From positions 518,443-582,442 of the forward strand of contig JAAKBF010000149.1 in the NCBI GenBank assembly GCA_012656075.1: a DNA stretch of 64,000 nucleotides, read 5' to 3'. Positions 1-10,898 of this stretch are shown here, one piece after another (position 1 is the first letter of the stretch; each line of letters begins with the position of its first letter). This DNA comes from Phytophthora hibernalis (Eukaryota > Oomycota > Peronosporomycetes > Peronosporales > Peronosporaceae). Under the pieces are notes generated by a model. The model saw only the letters and a program-made list of their open reading frames with translations, was not told the origin of the DNA and did no database searches. The position numbers were made by a program, and so were the translations under genes.

Positions 1-604
1 GGAAGTAAATGGCACGGCGACCCAGCACCACCGGCGATAATTCATTCTCAGCAGCACAGACCGGAACAACTTGATCGTCGAAGTTTGTATTGAAGTGCAC
101 TTGAGATAGAAACTCTTGCATATGCTGGTACAGCTGCAGCCCGACCACTTCTTGAACCGCACAAGCAGCAGAACTCAAGTCGACCAGCTCAGCGTGCAGT
201 TTCTCCATATCCATCCGTGAAAGTTGAGGACACTGCACTTCGAACGTCATGGACCCACTTTCTGGGTATCGTGGTGGACACGTGAGTGTCAATGACGGCA
301 CCTCACGGCCGAAAGCTAGATCCTGTTCACATAGCAACATATTATGGTACCGGTATGAGCAAGGCACTTCAGTCTCCAATTACAACATTCATGGTATCAC
401 CTGATAGTAAAATGTGTACTGAATCTGGCACTCAGGTCGTGGTGGTTGGGCGGCTCCGTAGCCCTCAGCGAGGTATTCCTCGAGCAAAGACTTGGCCTGC
501 ATGTCAGCCTGTAGCTCCTGTTGATCGGGGAACATGCTGAGCATGCACTCAAGCTCGTCGAGCTGCTGCTGAGCCGCCGAAAGCCTGCTATCCGTCAGCT
601 TCAT
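1..604 (-). CDS. RWD-domain protein, RWDD2-like (partial, runs off the left edge)
   Basis: Two exons are visible. Exon 1 (604-401) begins MKLTDSRLSAAQQQLDELEC and has the 'E..L..MFPDQQEL' opening of an RWD fold. A 78-nt intron (323-400, GTGATA...ACAG) joins in frame to exon 2 (322-1), which reads DLAFGREVPSLTL...CPPRYPES and then a helical stretch. The last residues (VVLGRRAIYF) resemble the start of the DUF1115 domain that follows RWD in RWDD2 proteins; this part is recognition by eye. RWD domains are protein-interaction folds related to ubiquitin-conjugating enzymes, and no specific role is known here. This is one of few host genes in the window with no visible break. An in-frame start at 625 is possible, but 604 gives the more usual N-terminus. 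A Harbinger element begins 50 bp upstream, so the promoter has been displaced or replaced. Confidence 0.68.
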
Positions 605-831
605 TGAAATGGCGATACAAATCAAGGGTGAATTGAAGGTAATTGTGTACTTAGGTCCGTTCTTAACGGGATCATCGGAGCATGATCGCTATCGAGGCTT
701 GGGGTATGAGCCGACGGTCGTTCTTAAGAAAATCGTGATCCTGTTCTATAAAGAGACTCGAGACTCGACCGTTGGGACTCGGAGCAGGGGGTTGTTGGAA
801 ACGTGTTTGCTTCCATTTCCACTCCGGCAAG

Positions 832-1811
832 ATGGAGCAAGGTGATTCAGCCACAGCAGCACCGAGTAGCAAGTGGACGGCTCGTCAAAAGCCAAACAGA
901 AAACGATCTGTGCTGCCCCCACGTCGGACAAGTATAGCGACTGGAACATGGACCAGCTGAAGCTCGAGTGTACCGCCAGGAAGCTTTCGGTAGCCAAGAA
1001 TACGAAGAAAGAAGAGCGTGTTGCCATTCTTGCCATGTATGACAACTCCAAAGGTGGTGTTGCATTGCTTCTAGACAAGCAACGGCTAGGCAAACGTTCG
1101 AAGACCTCAACAGACTAAGATGAAGCGCGTCGTAGCCGACACTGCATGTTTCGCCTCATAAACGTGCTCTTTTCCCACGACTTCTTCCAGCGCTTTATTG
1201 CTTCCGGGGACCAGCTCACTAGAAAACAATTGGATGAAGGGGGTCTCGGTTTTGGGAGGAAGTGGCCGCTTCATTTAACGCACCGAACGACACATACGAT
1301 CGTCTCGTCAACAACGACTCGTTGTTTGATGGTATTAGTCCGGACCAGATCACAGTGCATTCCGCAGCCAAACTCAGAGCGATGTGGAAAGAAGCGCATT
1401 CTAACTTCTCGAAAGCTGAGGCACGCAACAAGCTTTCAGGCGCGCATGCAGAATTTTGGAACTTCTGCCAAGGTGACAAGGCAGTCATGTACTTGAACTT
1501 GTGGTGCGACGAACGAGGAGAAGGGCGCGAATTTTGCGGGAGCTGTGTATACAAAGACAACGATGATGATTCAACTCAGGAAGGTAAATCATCATCAACC
1601 ACGCCCTCCCAAATCGCAAAGGCGTAAGAGTGTGGATCCAATTGCCTCTCTGGTTGACACATTAAAAACGTTGGTCGAGACCGAAACTGGAGACAAAAGC
1701 GAGCTGATTGCTGAGAAGACTGCACTTGCACGTGTGCAGCGTGAACATGTCGAGCGCGGGGGTATGATAGATAAAATGGCTGCGATCATCAATGCAAAAG
1801 TTGTGCAGCTT
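832..1811 (+). pseudogene. Harbinger accessory protein (putative DNA-binding partner), broken
   Basis: Plus-strand reading starts at ATG 832 (MEQGDSATAAPSS) and continues in other frames: a basic N-terminal part near 873-1118, then an acidic/helical part (FRLINVLFSHDFFQRF, DQLTRKQLDEGG) and a Trp-rich stretch (LRAMWKEAHSNFSKAEARN, EFWNFCQGDK) to about 1600, and a heptad-rich tail to about 1800. At least three breaks occur: a shift near 860, a stop at 1117, and shifts near 1250 and 1560. PIF/Harbinger elements normally encode a second, Myb-like DNA-binding protein that helps the transposase, and the position and convergent orientation fit that role. I do not see a clear Myb motif, so the functional label rests on context. 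Confidence 0.5.
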
Positions 1812-2769
1812 CATAGATGTTTTAATCACGAGACCAGCGTGATTAAAGTCCACTGTGAGAGGCCATTGAAATATCTGCCATTTGTTGACTAACAAGCCAA
1901 AGGACATTTCAATCCGAATGCGTAGCTGCGAAACGTAGAAGTTGTAGTCACTGTACGCTGAGCTTTTAATTTCAGGCTTCGTAAAAGGTACTAGCATCGA
2001 GGGCGCAAGTCCGTACGCGTTATCGCCAATTATATAGTATCCAAATGGGAGTTCTGCAATGGCGGCACTCAGTGGCCATTTCGAAAAGGCTACACTGTCA
2101 GAAACTTTGCCTGGTGAGATGAAGCAATAGCCGATAAATTTGCACGACGCATCACACAATGCTTGTACGTTTATTCCGTAGGTGAGATAGTGCCCCGAAA
2201 AAATGAAGACACGTCAGGTACCTCCTTGGTACTCGGCGCCCTGATCTGGCACAACCACCCATCAATGCACCCAACGCAGCCAGTTAAAATGCGGTTTGAG
2301 CTCAGTGCTGAAAAGGCATCCGCTGCGGCTTGAATAGCGCGAAAATCATTCACAGGGGCTGCTATCAGAAACCGAGGGTGATCACAAATCGCGTGCATGA
2401 CTTCCACTAGAATACTGTAGAATGCAGAGGCACTCACCCCCGCAAGCACTCGAATTGTATGGTACGGTCTTCGGCCAGCCACGATATCGTCATTTGGACC
2501 ATGTTAACAACCTCTATGGGTTTGGTGCCGGTTCTATTCCATGACTGTAGCTCGACCCGTTGTAGTGCCGGCGTCAGCAACTGCACCAGAACGTCAAATG
2601 CGGCAGCACTCATTCTATTGTACCGCTTAAATTGGCCTTCTAGCAGCAGACGATTGCGGTGAGGAACCCACTCCAAACGCTGGCGAGAGACAACCTTTGC
2701 ACGATAGCTCTTGGATCGATGCGCAACAGCCACCACAGAGATCACCAAGGCAATTGCAGTGATTTTCAT
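1800..2769 (-). pseudogene. PIF/Harbinger DDE transposase, broken
   Basis: Minus-strand pieces read in order. An N-terminal helical part (2769-2450) contains YNRMSAAAFDVLVQLLTPAL. The middle contains VGCIDGW (first catalytic Asp), and then SPGKVSDSVAFSKWPL and IIGDNAYGL (second Asp). YVSQLRIRIEMSFGLLVNKW supplies the catalytic Glu, and KLHNFCIDDR follows. These are the landmarks of the DDE_Tnp_4 superfamily used by PIF/Harbinger. At least two frame changes (near 2450 and 2165) interrupt it, so this copy is probably not autonomous. Its 3' end abuts the accessory gene tail to tail. Confidence 0.8.
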
Positions 2770-2913
2770 TCCTACAGATGTAGTTGAGATCCGTGACCCG
2801 AGATTGGATTATGAGCCATTGCTCGGATCACGAGTTCACGACGTGAGGAAGCATATGTACCGGTATTCATATCCGCCAATCATGAAACAGAATCACGGAT
2901 CATGCCCTGGAAA

Positions 2914-4194
2914 CTAGCCTGAAAGGAACCGAACACGACCCCTGGTTCTCCGGGTTTTTGAAGAACCTGTTAAGTCTCGAGAACCTGGTTCTCGAGGTTA
3001 AACTGGTTCGGTTCGTGTCGTACTTAAAGGAACGAACCTCTGTGAAACGACAGAACCTCTCCCTTCGCGATACGGTTGGGCAAGACGGAAACTGCACAGT
3101 GCGGCTCTAGCGGGATACAGCTCAACCCGCGGTGATCATGATGCACGCGCTTGCTGCAATTGCTGAGGTTCAGAGTTCGGAGGACGTGGTGGAACAACCA
3201 TCGCAAGTTCACCATCGGCGGAAATTCACCCTACAAGAAGACATTCTCCAGATCAGTGGGCACCAGCCCATTAACGTCTCACAAGCGCTGTATGAGACTC
3301 AGCTTCAAGTACAGCAGAACAGTCTGTCTCTTGAACGCCGTATGGAAGAGCTTGTTGTTCACACACGAAGTGAATTCGCGAGCGCAGCAGTGGAAATGGA
3401 GAGAAACCTGCAGGTGCAACTCCAACTCCAACAGAGCTTCCGTGCAAGCTGCAGCTGAATCGACGGTAGCGGAAGCCGTTCAAGCAATTATTGCTCGTGC
3501 AGATACAGCAGAGGCGAATCTCATCGAAGCCCGGGCTCGCTTGGATGAGGCTGTGGATATTCTTGTATCTAACTCGCAGCTAATCGCCCCTGATAATATA
3601 GCCCAAGCATGCGAAGAACAACTCCAAGAAGCTATGACCATAGCTCAGGCATCCTTTGATGCGGCAGTAGAGGTAAAGGCCGCGCAGCACGTATCCGTCC
3701 TTGTGTCTCGCATTCACGAGCGCGTCGAACACACCCAACAGCAGGCGCTACACGCCGTCTCGACTGACGTAGCCTCGTAAAACTATTCTGCCTGTTGCAC
3801 CTGTGCATTGCACTATATCTTCTCGTTTGACCAGCGTTCGTAGTCGCACGGGAAAGATGGTTCTGTTGTTCTGTGTGCTGAGCTGTAGGATAGAACATGG
3901 TCGGTATGTGAGGCTTCGCCATGCCTCTTGGATCATGCGGCTTATCGTGAAGGGTCGCGAGAGACATTACAACCAATGAGAGTGCGAACAAGATTCGTTG
4001 GAATCGCCTCCGTCGACAGGCTACGAAAACGAACCTGAAAAACCAGAACTTGGCGTTTTGCTTCGTTGCTTCTCGAGGTTTTTGGTAGAAGACGGTAAAC
4101 CGGTAAACCGTGTTCGCATGAAAGGTCACCCGTAACTGTGAACACAAAAAGAGGAGTACCGTGGTTCGGTTTGCTCAGCTTCGTTACAGGCTAG
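2914..4194. mobile_element. Non-autonomous hAT-like element nested in the Harbinger element
   Basis: The segment is bounded by CTAGCCTG on the left (2914) and its complement CAGGCTAG on the right (4194). An identical 8-bp direct repeat CCTGGAAA flanks it (2906-2913 and 4195-4202). An 8-bp target duplication is the signature of hAT-superfamily insertion. Subterminal sequence at both ends is rich in short GAACC/GGTTC motifs, as expected of transposase-binding regions. No transposase domain is visible inside; only a coiled-coil reading frame is present. Confidence 0.75.
3132..3780 (+). pseudogene. Coiled-coil protein of unknown function inside the hAT-like element
   Basis: The first part (from 3132) reads HHRRKFTLQEDILQISGHQP, which resembles the start of a Myb/SANT-like helix. 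It is followed by a heptad-patterned helix (SLSLERRMEELVVH). After one frame change near 3430 the reading continues as an Ala/Glu-rich helix (EAVQAIIARADTAEANLIEA) to a stop at 3778. The product would be almost entirely helical. No catalytic motif is visible. It may be a captured host exon or the accessory gene of an element that lost its transposase. Confidence 0.4.
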
Positions 4195-4455
4195 CCTGGA
4201 AATGCTCCCGTTAAGAACGGCCCTTACTGAAGTATTTTTGACTGGATGACATTATTTCAGCTCCGGTGGCTTGAGCGCCAGAACAACGGCGCTGCATGAG
4301 GCGTGGATGGCACAGCGATGCAATTGCGTTGGAAACCAATTGAGTCGGGATGACTCAAAGACTTCGTTGCTCGTTGATAGTGTATTCGCTGGGGTGTTTC
4401 ATCAGCTGCACGTTGTAGCGCTCGTTGAAGTAATCGGCCGCAGATATTTATTTCC

Positions 4456-4833
4456 CTAAATATTCACCATCGTCTGGTTGGCCGGTAGGGGACTAACATC
4501 GAAGATTGCACGTTGGCGATCCTGGCGGTTGGTTGGAACGACTCCGATCATGCGTAGCGCGCGAGCCAAAGACAAAGCGCGAATGTCGTTTGGCGACCGA
4601 GCGTGTAAAGCAGCCAAGATAAGCTCCATCAGTTCCCTTGGAGCATAGAACACGGTGGCTACCGGATCGATGTTCATCACAAGTTTACGGTCGGCAACGC
4701 GGATGGCCCCCAAAGTTTCCTGTTTTGTAGACCCCTCCGTTGCAGGCATCAATTCGAAGCTCGACTTTACGGCGGCGAAATCTACTTCGCAAACAACTGT
4801 AGCCACAACTACCAACTTGGCCGCCCAGCGCAT
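4456..4833 (-). CDS. Hypothetical protein between the Harbinger and MULE elements
   Basis: An open frame of 125 residues begins MRWAAKLVVVATVVCEVDFA, a hydrophobic start. It continues with an Arg/Ala-rich helical part (MELILAALHARSPNDIRAL). I do not recognise a family. The frame may belong to a longer spliced gene, because coding-like sequence upstream on the same strand is not open. It lies just outside the right end of the Harbinger element and just beyond the 3' end of the MULE, so it could be host sequence or the tail of another element. Confidence 0.3.
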   Translation of the reverse strand: MRWAAKLVVVATVVCEVDFAAVKSSFELMPATEGSTKQETLGAIRVADRKLVMNIDPVATVFYAPRELMELILAALHARSPNDIRALSLARALRMIGVVPTNRQDRQRAIFDVSPLPANQTMVNI

Positions 4834-5205
4834 GTACTTCGAAGTCGTAATTTTCTCTTCAAACTATTACCCGCAACGAAATGATCATGGAGCTGCTTCA
4901 TTCAGGATTCGTACATGGAATATTGGTTGTGGAGTCTACGGCCTACGCTCGATTGTAATTCGGTCATGGATGTTTTCGCTTACGTCGACCCGTGTTTTCA
5001 CCCTGCTGCAACTCGCGCGCAGCTTCCTAAACGGTTTGTACAAACCATCTCTCTAAGTACGTTTTATAGTTTTCAAAACTTACCCCATCCGGGGATATAT
5101 TTAGAGATATCAAGTTCAAGGTTACACATACGGCTCTGAAAGCATTGACGCGTAAATGCGGCGCGTACTGAATACGGTTGATTCTATCGAACGAGATTGA
5201 TGTCA

Positions 5206-6428
5206 TTACTCCGAGTCCCACTCCGTGCTACCAAGACACGCCTTGAACAGATACCTGAAGCGAAGATATCCTAGGACTCTACGTCTGAGGTCGATCATTG
5301 GTATGCCTCTAACGTGACACTCGAAAAATATCAGGCAATACAGTCCGCAGTTGCAGGTGTCCTCTTGATAGGGCGAGATAACTTTCTCAAACGATAGGTT
5401 TCGCGACTTTGTCGGAAACAGCGCCTTTATCATGACCTCCATCTCATCATAGTTCTTCTGTTTTTGCATCGGGTCAAAGAGTCGGCACGACCACTGGCGA
5501 CAGTCGAAAACAGCCGCGCATCAGTGTGCTTGCATCCACATCGGGAGTAGGACGACCGAATTACTGGGATTGAAGGGGTCGGTGGCTTCGATGATCTCTT
5601 TTTGCGCTTGTGTATCACTGACGTGAACATACAGGGGTTGATAGCACCAATCGATAATCCAAGAACTTTCTGACCGAGCTCCACCAGATACCCCATTACT
5701 ATCTTGAACGTAGAGTCCTGAAACCATGCCTCCCTCCGGAACCAACGAAGTTCGTGCTTTGCAATGGGGCCAAACAAACTAGATACGTGGGTTCCTAGGT
5801 CCACCTCGTTTAGCTGAGAAGCCAAATCGCGCAATGGGACTTGAGTACAATCGTTGAATGGGGCTGGAAGACTGATACGGTCGTACTTGCTCGAATGTAC
5901 CCACAATGATAGGTCGGCCATTCCCTCCAATATTTCTTGACTAGTGTGCCAGTCAAGCATAGTTTGTAAGTCGGTCTGCGTGAAGATTCCAATAGAAGGT
6001 ATCTTGATCCCAAAGCGTCTTTGTTTTCGTAGGTCCTCCGTGAGCGTGGCTTGATATGAGCGAATCCGGGCATCACACTTATGGGCGAATTCCGCCGGGA
6101 ATACTTCCGTAACACTTGTTAACGAGGCATATTTCTTGGACAGGATGATGGGTTTGGCTGATTTCAACGGGGATGCAGCACGTACGCTCAGGCTACCTAA
6201 GACTGGCGTAGCGCAAACTACAGTGGATGCGCTAGCCAAAGTGGCACGGACCGCTTTTAAATCTTTCACTGGGACAAGTGTGCCATGTTCCAGACGTGTA
6301 GCTTCCGCTACAGACCTTTTCATCCGTTTTTTTTTCTTCGCGTTTCTGCGTTCGCTTGATTGCCGGTCTTCCTTTGCTTTTAACGGTCTCACTGACACGA
6401 TAAGAGGGTTTCTTGCATTCATTGTCAC
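5206..6428 (-). pseudogene. Ulp1/C48-like cysteine protease module of a MULE, broken
   Basis: The C-terminal part has the layout of a SUMO/Ulp1-type protease. VVLLPMWMQAH (about 5521-5553) supplies the catalytic His. An Asp follows in CRLFDPM, and Gln and Cys lie in SPYQEDTCNCGLYCLIFFE (about 5323-5380). The residue after the His, where Trp is usual, is a TGA stop, and at least one frame change occurs near 5745. The part before it (6428-5750) is Lys/Arg-rich, then helical, with no recognised domain. It reads on from the transposase module upstream on the same strand, so the two were probably one polyprotein or adjacent genes. Ulp1-carrying MULEs are known from plants (KAONASHI type). Confidence 0.7.
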
Positions 6429-6494
6429 TCAACGCATCTATGAAATTCCGGACTTCTTCATCTTCTCGCTCGATTCGGAGTAGTTGTCCTCGCT

Positions 6495-9251
6495 TTAATC
6501 GCCGGGCGGATCGTAAAACTTTAAGCCCGGGGTGAGTACCCAATTTTGGCGGAGTAGAGTTGAGTAGGGTGGATCCGTCTGTACGGGTTTGTACCTGGTT
6601 TGTACCGATTTGGACCTGGTTTGTACGGGTTGGTACCTGGTTTGTACGTGTGCAATCAGGGACACCCGTCGCTTGTGTGGTCCCCTCAGGTGGTCGCTCT
6701 TCATCACAGTCCGAGTTGGAGGGGAAGCAGCAACACCTGCGCTGGCATCCGATACATATTCCATACTGTCATCCGAGGCCTGGCCAATCCCTTCTCCATT
6801 ATTAGTCTCTTTTGGGACATACACAATGGGTACGACTCCTCTCGTTACAAGCTCGTCGGAACACCTCAATGCCGCTGCCATTTTGCGAAAATCGGGAGTG
6901 CCCTGTTTGATCATACTTTCACATATTCTCCCGGCGATATCCATTGTCGTCTTCCACTTGGTAGTGCCATTTAGAACGGCATGCTCAGCGGACCGCATGT
7001 GAGACTCACTGACGTGATACGAAGAACAAACACGATCATTGTCCTCTGAATCTGCGACGGGTTGGTTCAGGGGTGTGGTAACAACCCATCGTGGATTGAC
7101 GTGATTCATTGGAATTGTGTTTTTCTTCTTGAGATGCTGACGTAGGAATATAACATGACGGCACGGCAGTAAACTCGTGCGCATGAAGCTACACGAGCAT
7201 GTGTAAGTCTACAAAAACCACAGAGCGATCAAACCGTAACGCGTAAACTGAATGGTTAGTTCAGAATGTAGTTAAACGTGCCGCCACGTACGTACCTCTA
7301 CGTTCACGTGATAGGACGCCCCAGTACGAGCCGATTTCAGATCGTACACCGTAACTTGAACTCGATGAACTTCATAGCATGCTCCACCACTAGCAACCAG
7401 ATCGTACTCTTCACGAAGAAGCTCGAAGGCGTACGGACTGACCATGGTGGCCACCTTATTCAGTTGGTCATCGACATCATAGTACCTTCTGGAACCAATG
7501 ACAGCAAACTGTGATGCGTACTCCATCTCAACAGCTGTTTGCAGTATGAGTAGGGTATCCGCACACCCATTTCCGGCTTCAAAATTTCTTTCAATCCTCC
7601 CCACGAGACCTCCAACCTGAAGGAATATTCGCTGGATCAGAACAGCAATCATATAATACCGAATCACCATAACGACTACGTACCTGTTGTTGGTATTGTT
7701 GCCTAAATGGGCGAGGCCATCCCTGGCGTACGCTGCCCACTTATCCTTACAAGAGTCCCAATTTCTCATAAAGTATTGAAGCAGAGGGTGTACAGGGTCA
7801 GGGAGAACATGACGCTCTTCAAACCCGTCCAATAGGTAGTAAAGCTATCGCAATCCTTTGTCGTACATCGGTTTGCTCGATGCGCTCATCATCATGTCAA
7901 AGCTGTCTTCTACTTTGCCGATATCGAAAGATTGTCTGCCTCCATACTCACGCTTTGCCATCTCAGTGCGCAGGTACTTCTTGATATGGCACCAGCATAA
8001 CAGAACTGTAGCTTGAGGAAACTCTTTCTGCAACAATGAGATCTCACTGAAATCTTTGTCAACCATAAAGACTCTGATTCTATCCCACGTTGGATTCTCG
8101 GACTTGAAAGCCGAAATTGCATCTGTCATGCACGCATGGCTCTCATTCTCAACAAGTCCATGCTGCACGTATTGACCCTGTATTCACGATCACAATGCAC
8201 ACACACGTAGATGTTAACATCAGTCGTAAGATATCTAAACAATGGAAAAATCGGATACTAACATGTCCAAAAACGTCGTTCACCATAAAACTGAACAACT
8301 TGTAACGTGAAGCATTTTTGTTATGAGTTGAATCAAGTAGCACAACTTCTGGAAACGCCTGGAAAAATCGTCGCATCTGATGCGATTGCAGCATAATAGT
8401 CTGCACTGTCTTCTTCTCGTCGATAAATACTGTTGCGGAGCTGCCTTGTGACGTAAACAATTTGCGCAACACGATCTCCAGACGTTCCTCGACAGTCCCA
8501 GCCGTCAAACGGCCCCTCTTCAGTTTTTGAACCAGGTTGTGGACATCAATCTTCTTATCTGAAATAGTGTGGACGTACAAACAATACAAAACATACCAAT
8601 CGTACGAAACAGTTTGTACAAATTATACAATCAAAAAGTGACGTATGAAGCAGATAGTGTCAATGCAATACCAGTCGGAATTTGTTTACCGTACCTGTCG
8701 TTTTCTTGATGAACTCATGAATCAGCTTCGTCTTTGACCCAGCCATTTGAAGTTCGTTCACGACTTCAATAACACATTCGTCCTGCACTTTCCTATGAGA
8801 CGAATAATTCTCGAATACTTCCCTTCCGACCGCATGGCTGTGTTTGTACATGCTCCGTGTAATCTTGACGCGATACGACTCGGTCTCCTCACAGAACGAT
8901 AACGCCGCAGAAACACCCGCAGAGCAGTGCGCACTACGCACGAAGTGACAAGTCCGCTTCCCTTTACCCCTCTCTCAGGTGTCCTTGGCGTGGGTGCACT
9001 CGTACTTCCTGTAGTAAGGGCCTTGATCCTCAGGGATGAGATCGTCTTCACTCCATTTTGCCCTTTCGCGGATCTTTTTGTTTCTGATAGCAGCAGCTGT
9101 CGAGGAACGTACGCGATACAGCTGACACGTCATTTGCTGGTAGCGCGCGACGTATACGTCGAAACTGGTCCAACCATTGAACCAAACACGATCGACAGGG
9201 GGATTTATCTTGGCGAGGAAGGTATTCGTTACCCGACGAGTCGTCGCTCAT
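6495..9251 (-). CDS. MULE (Mutator-like) transposase with SWIM zinc finger, spliced
   Basis: The reading starts at ATG 9251. The N-terminal region (9250-8695) has the Cys/His spacing of a FLYWCH/FAR1-like DNA-binding fold and contains a frame break near 9175. An intron (8559-8694, GTACGG...TTTCAG) leads to the catalytic core. VVLLDSTHNKN gives the first Asp. After a second intron (near 8180-8270), VFMVDKDFSE gives the second Asp and LLCWCHIKK gives the Cys/His motif typical of MULEs. WAAYARDGLAHLGNNTNNR then ends at a third intron (near 7640-7690). A fourth intron (about 7209-7305) joins to TCSCSFMRTSLLPCRHV, a SWIM zinc finger. Basic SKGRPAIKRTQKREEKK follows near 6300-6370. Apart from two frame shifts (near 9175 and 7840) the core is well preserved. 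Confidence 0.75.
6577..6650. repeat. 21-bp in-frame minisatellite between the MULE transposase and Ulp1 modules
   Basis: About three and a half units of 21 bp are visible (for example TTTGTACCGATTTGGACCTGG shifts to TTTGTACGGGTTGGTACCTGG). On the minus strand the unit encodes seven residues of the form VQTRYKP, repeated as VQTRYQP, VQTRSKS and VQTRYKP. The unit length is a multiple of three, so gain or loss of units keeps the frame. The repeat sits in the linker between the SWIM finger and the protease part. Confidence 0.75.
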
Positions 9252-9379
9252 GACCTCACAGCCCGGCTAGCAGTGAATGGATGCACGCAGTTGTTAGGTT
9301 TAGACACACAAGTGAGATGCATGCTAGGGTGCACGTACAGAGGTAAGTTATGTGTCAGTGCGAGCACGTTCAGCGCCTG

Positions 9380-10180
9380 ATGCTAGCGTGTAGATTGGAC
9401 TTGAGCGGGGAGGACGGGTAACACCGGTGTACAAGTGCAGCTCTGGAGAAGCGCGCGCGGCGGGGGACTTCTGGGGCGTCTTGGGCGAGGGAAGAAGAAG
9501 CCAGAATGAAACACGTGGCCACAGCGTGCCATGATTAAAAAAAGGTTGTGGGTTGTAAATTTCAATTGCAAAAATACCAGCGTCAAATAAATTTGACTGG
9601 CGTAAAATATATTTGACCATCACTCCTGTTTTGTACCATTAGCAACTTCCTAATTAATACTTGTCAAACTTCAAACTTAATGCTCGATGGAGATTTTTCA
9701 ATACATTTGTTAACCTGGGCGCGCGCTGCTGACCAACGACAGCCGCTACGCAAGCCACGGGCGCCACCGCATTGTCGATCGACAAGAAACTTCTGAAGGG
9801 CGGGATCGAGGAACGCCAGCAGCCCGTGGCACTTGTCGCGGGAGTGTTGCACACCAGAAAATGGTTTGCCGAGATTTGTAAAAAAGTATTTCCGGACAGT
9901 TGTCTGTCAATTCCATGAACATATGAAAAGTATACACTATCATACTTGTTCAGCGCCAAATATTACATACTAAAAGGCTTCGGGTCGATGTCCGCGCCCA
10001 CGCCGCTTCCTGCTCCTCACGTTGCTTTTTCCGCAGCCGGCCTGAAAAAACGTTCGTTTCCACATGGGTAAACATCGTGCCAACAGGACTTATCCACCGT
10101 TTTCCTGGAAGTACCGGTATATTGATAGGGTGAAAATATTTAATACTTGAAGTATATGAAGTCGCACCCGCCTCCTCACG
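9380..10180. other. No gene recognised; AT-rich and low-complexity stretch
   Basis: Several short open frames on the minus strand (for example 9654-9959) show no recognisable domain or sustained codon signal. A small inverted motif around 9580-9620 (TCAAATAAATTTGA) and a Lys/Glu/Gln-rich frame near 10,000-10,040 could be remnants of mobile elements. I see nothing that supports a gene call. Confidence 0.4.
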
Positions 10181-10181
10181 T

Positions 10182-10425
10182 TCAACTCATGCTGGAGCCG
10201 CCGATGCCGAACTGCCGCTTAAACGCCAAAATGATTCCAGGGTCCGGCGGTTGTAACGAGAAATGTTGTTGGGCGGTAGTTAAATGACAATGACGGCTTG
10301 AGCTGCAGGTTTCCCAGGACAATATTGAGTAGGAGGGCAATATTGCACCGTTGTTGATGCATGACAAGCTCGCCCAGCCACTCCTGAAACAACACACCAG
10401 TCATCCATACCTTCTTATAAACCCA
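10182..10425 (-). pseudogene. pogo/Tigger-type (DDE_1) transposase fragment
   Basis: On the minus strand, YKKVWMTGVLFQEWLGEL matches the 'WM....F..WL' region of DDE_1 transposases. After a frame change, SLQPPDPGIILAFKRQF matches their very typical 'LQPLD.GII..FKR' C-terminal landmark. The central catalytic Asp region is missing or scrambled. The piece is short, has no visible terminal repeats, and is a dead remnant. Confidence 0.6.
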
Positions 10426-10429
10426 GAGA

Positions 10430-10860
10430 TCAACACCGGTCTTCTTGTGGTGCTCCCTCTACTATCTAATAACACTGTTGTACTTAATAGAAAGTGCGTC
10501 CACGGGTGGTATTAAGTTGGCCAGGGTTCTCTGTAGTGGGTCATGGAGCATTACGCCGGCAGTTTTTACTTTCCGTAATTTACCAACGAGACCAATCCTG
10601 GAACGTTCTTTCGAGGCAGCTGCTATTTCGACGACGCAACCTCTCGACCACCTGAGAGCGAAAGAGACATCTTTTGAATCTTGAGGTAGTTTCAGAGCTG
10701 CTCGACGACTGAGATCTCGCCTACAGTTCCAGCTGAGAGCGAGAGGGCGCGTCCTAGATCTTGGAACACTGATAAATTCAATAGAACAGTTTTTACCGCA
10801 AGGAAAAGCGTCTCATGATTGGTTGGAAGTCTATGTGACACGCCGTCTTTCCGCCCAGAA
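10430..10860. other. Intergenic stretch before Crinkler header A; nothing recognised
   Basis: The sequence includes a duplicated motif pair (CTCGACCACCTGAGAGCGAAAGAGA near 10,643 and a similar AGCTGAGAGCGAGAGGG near 10,731) but no coding signal. Unlike Maverick copies B and C, copy A has no globin gene here, so the sequence upstream of the header differs between copies. Confidence 0.4.
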
Positions 10861-10867
10861 ATTCTCC

Positions 10868-10877
10868 CTCATTTTAG
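10868..10877 (+). promoter_or_regulatory. Oomycete initiator-like element of Crinkler header A
   Basis: CTCATTTTAG lies 22-31 bp before the start codon at 10,899 and matches the oomycete initiator (TCAYTYY). The surrounding sequence, from CAGAAATTCTCCCTC to CTGCCGC, is almost identical before the headers of copy B (57,340-57,375, minus) and copy C (61,322-61,353, plus). Confidence 0.55.
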
Positions 10878-10898
10878 AATCTGCCGCATGGAGGAAAT

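Larger units (their letters stand above)
654..4223. mobile_element. PIF/Harbinger DNA transposon with TTA target-site duplication
   Basis: Terminal inverted repeats are readable: the left end starts GGTCCGTTCTTAACGGGA (654 on) and the right end, reverse-complemented, starts GGGCCGTTCTTAACGGGA (4223 back). They match at about 20 of the first 22 positions. Both ends are flanked by TTA (651-653 and 4224-4226), the 3-bp target duplication typical of PIF/Harbinger. Inside are the two usual genes in convergent order: a DDE transposase on the minus strand and an accessory protein on the plus strand. A hAT-like element is nested close to the right end (2914-4194). Without that insertion the Harbinger unit would be about 2.3 kb. 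Confidence 0.85.

Noticed and set aside
5035..9360. Terminal inverted repeats for the MULE
   Set aside because: Only an AACTTACC match was found near 5,078 and 9,340. It is too short, and no 9-bp target duplication was visible.
9654..9959. 101-codon minus-strand frame as a gene
   Set aside because: No domain, start context or second copy. Neighbouring frames are equally open.
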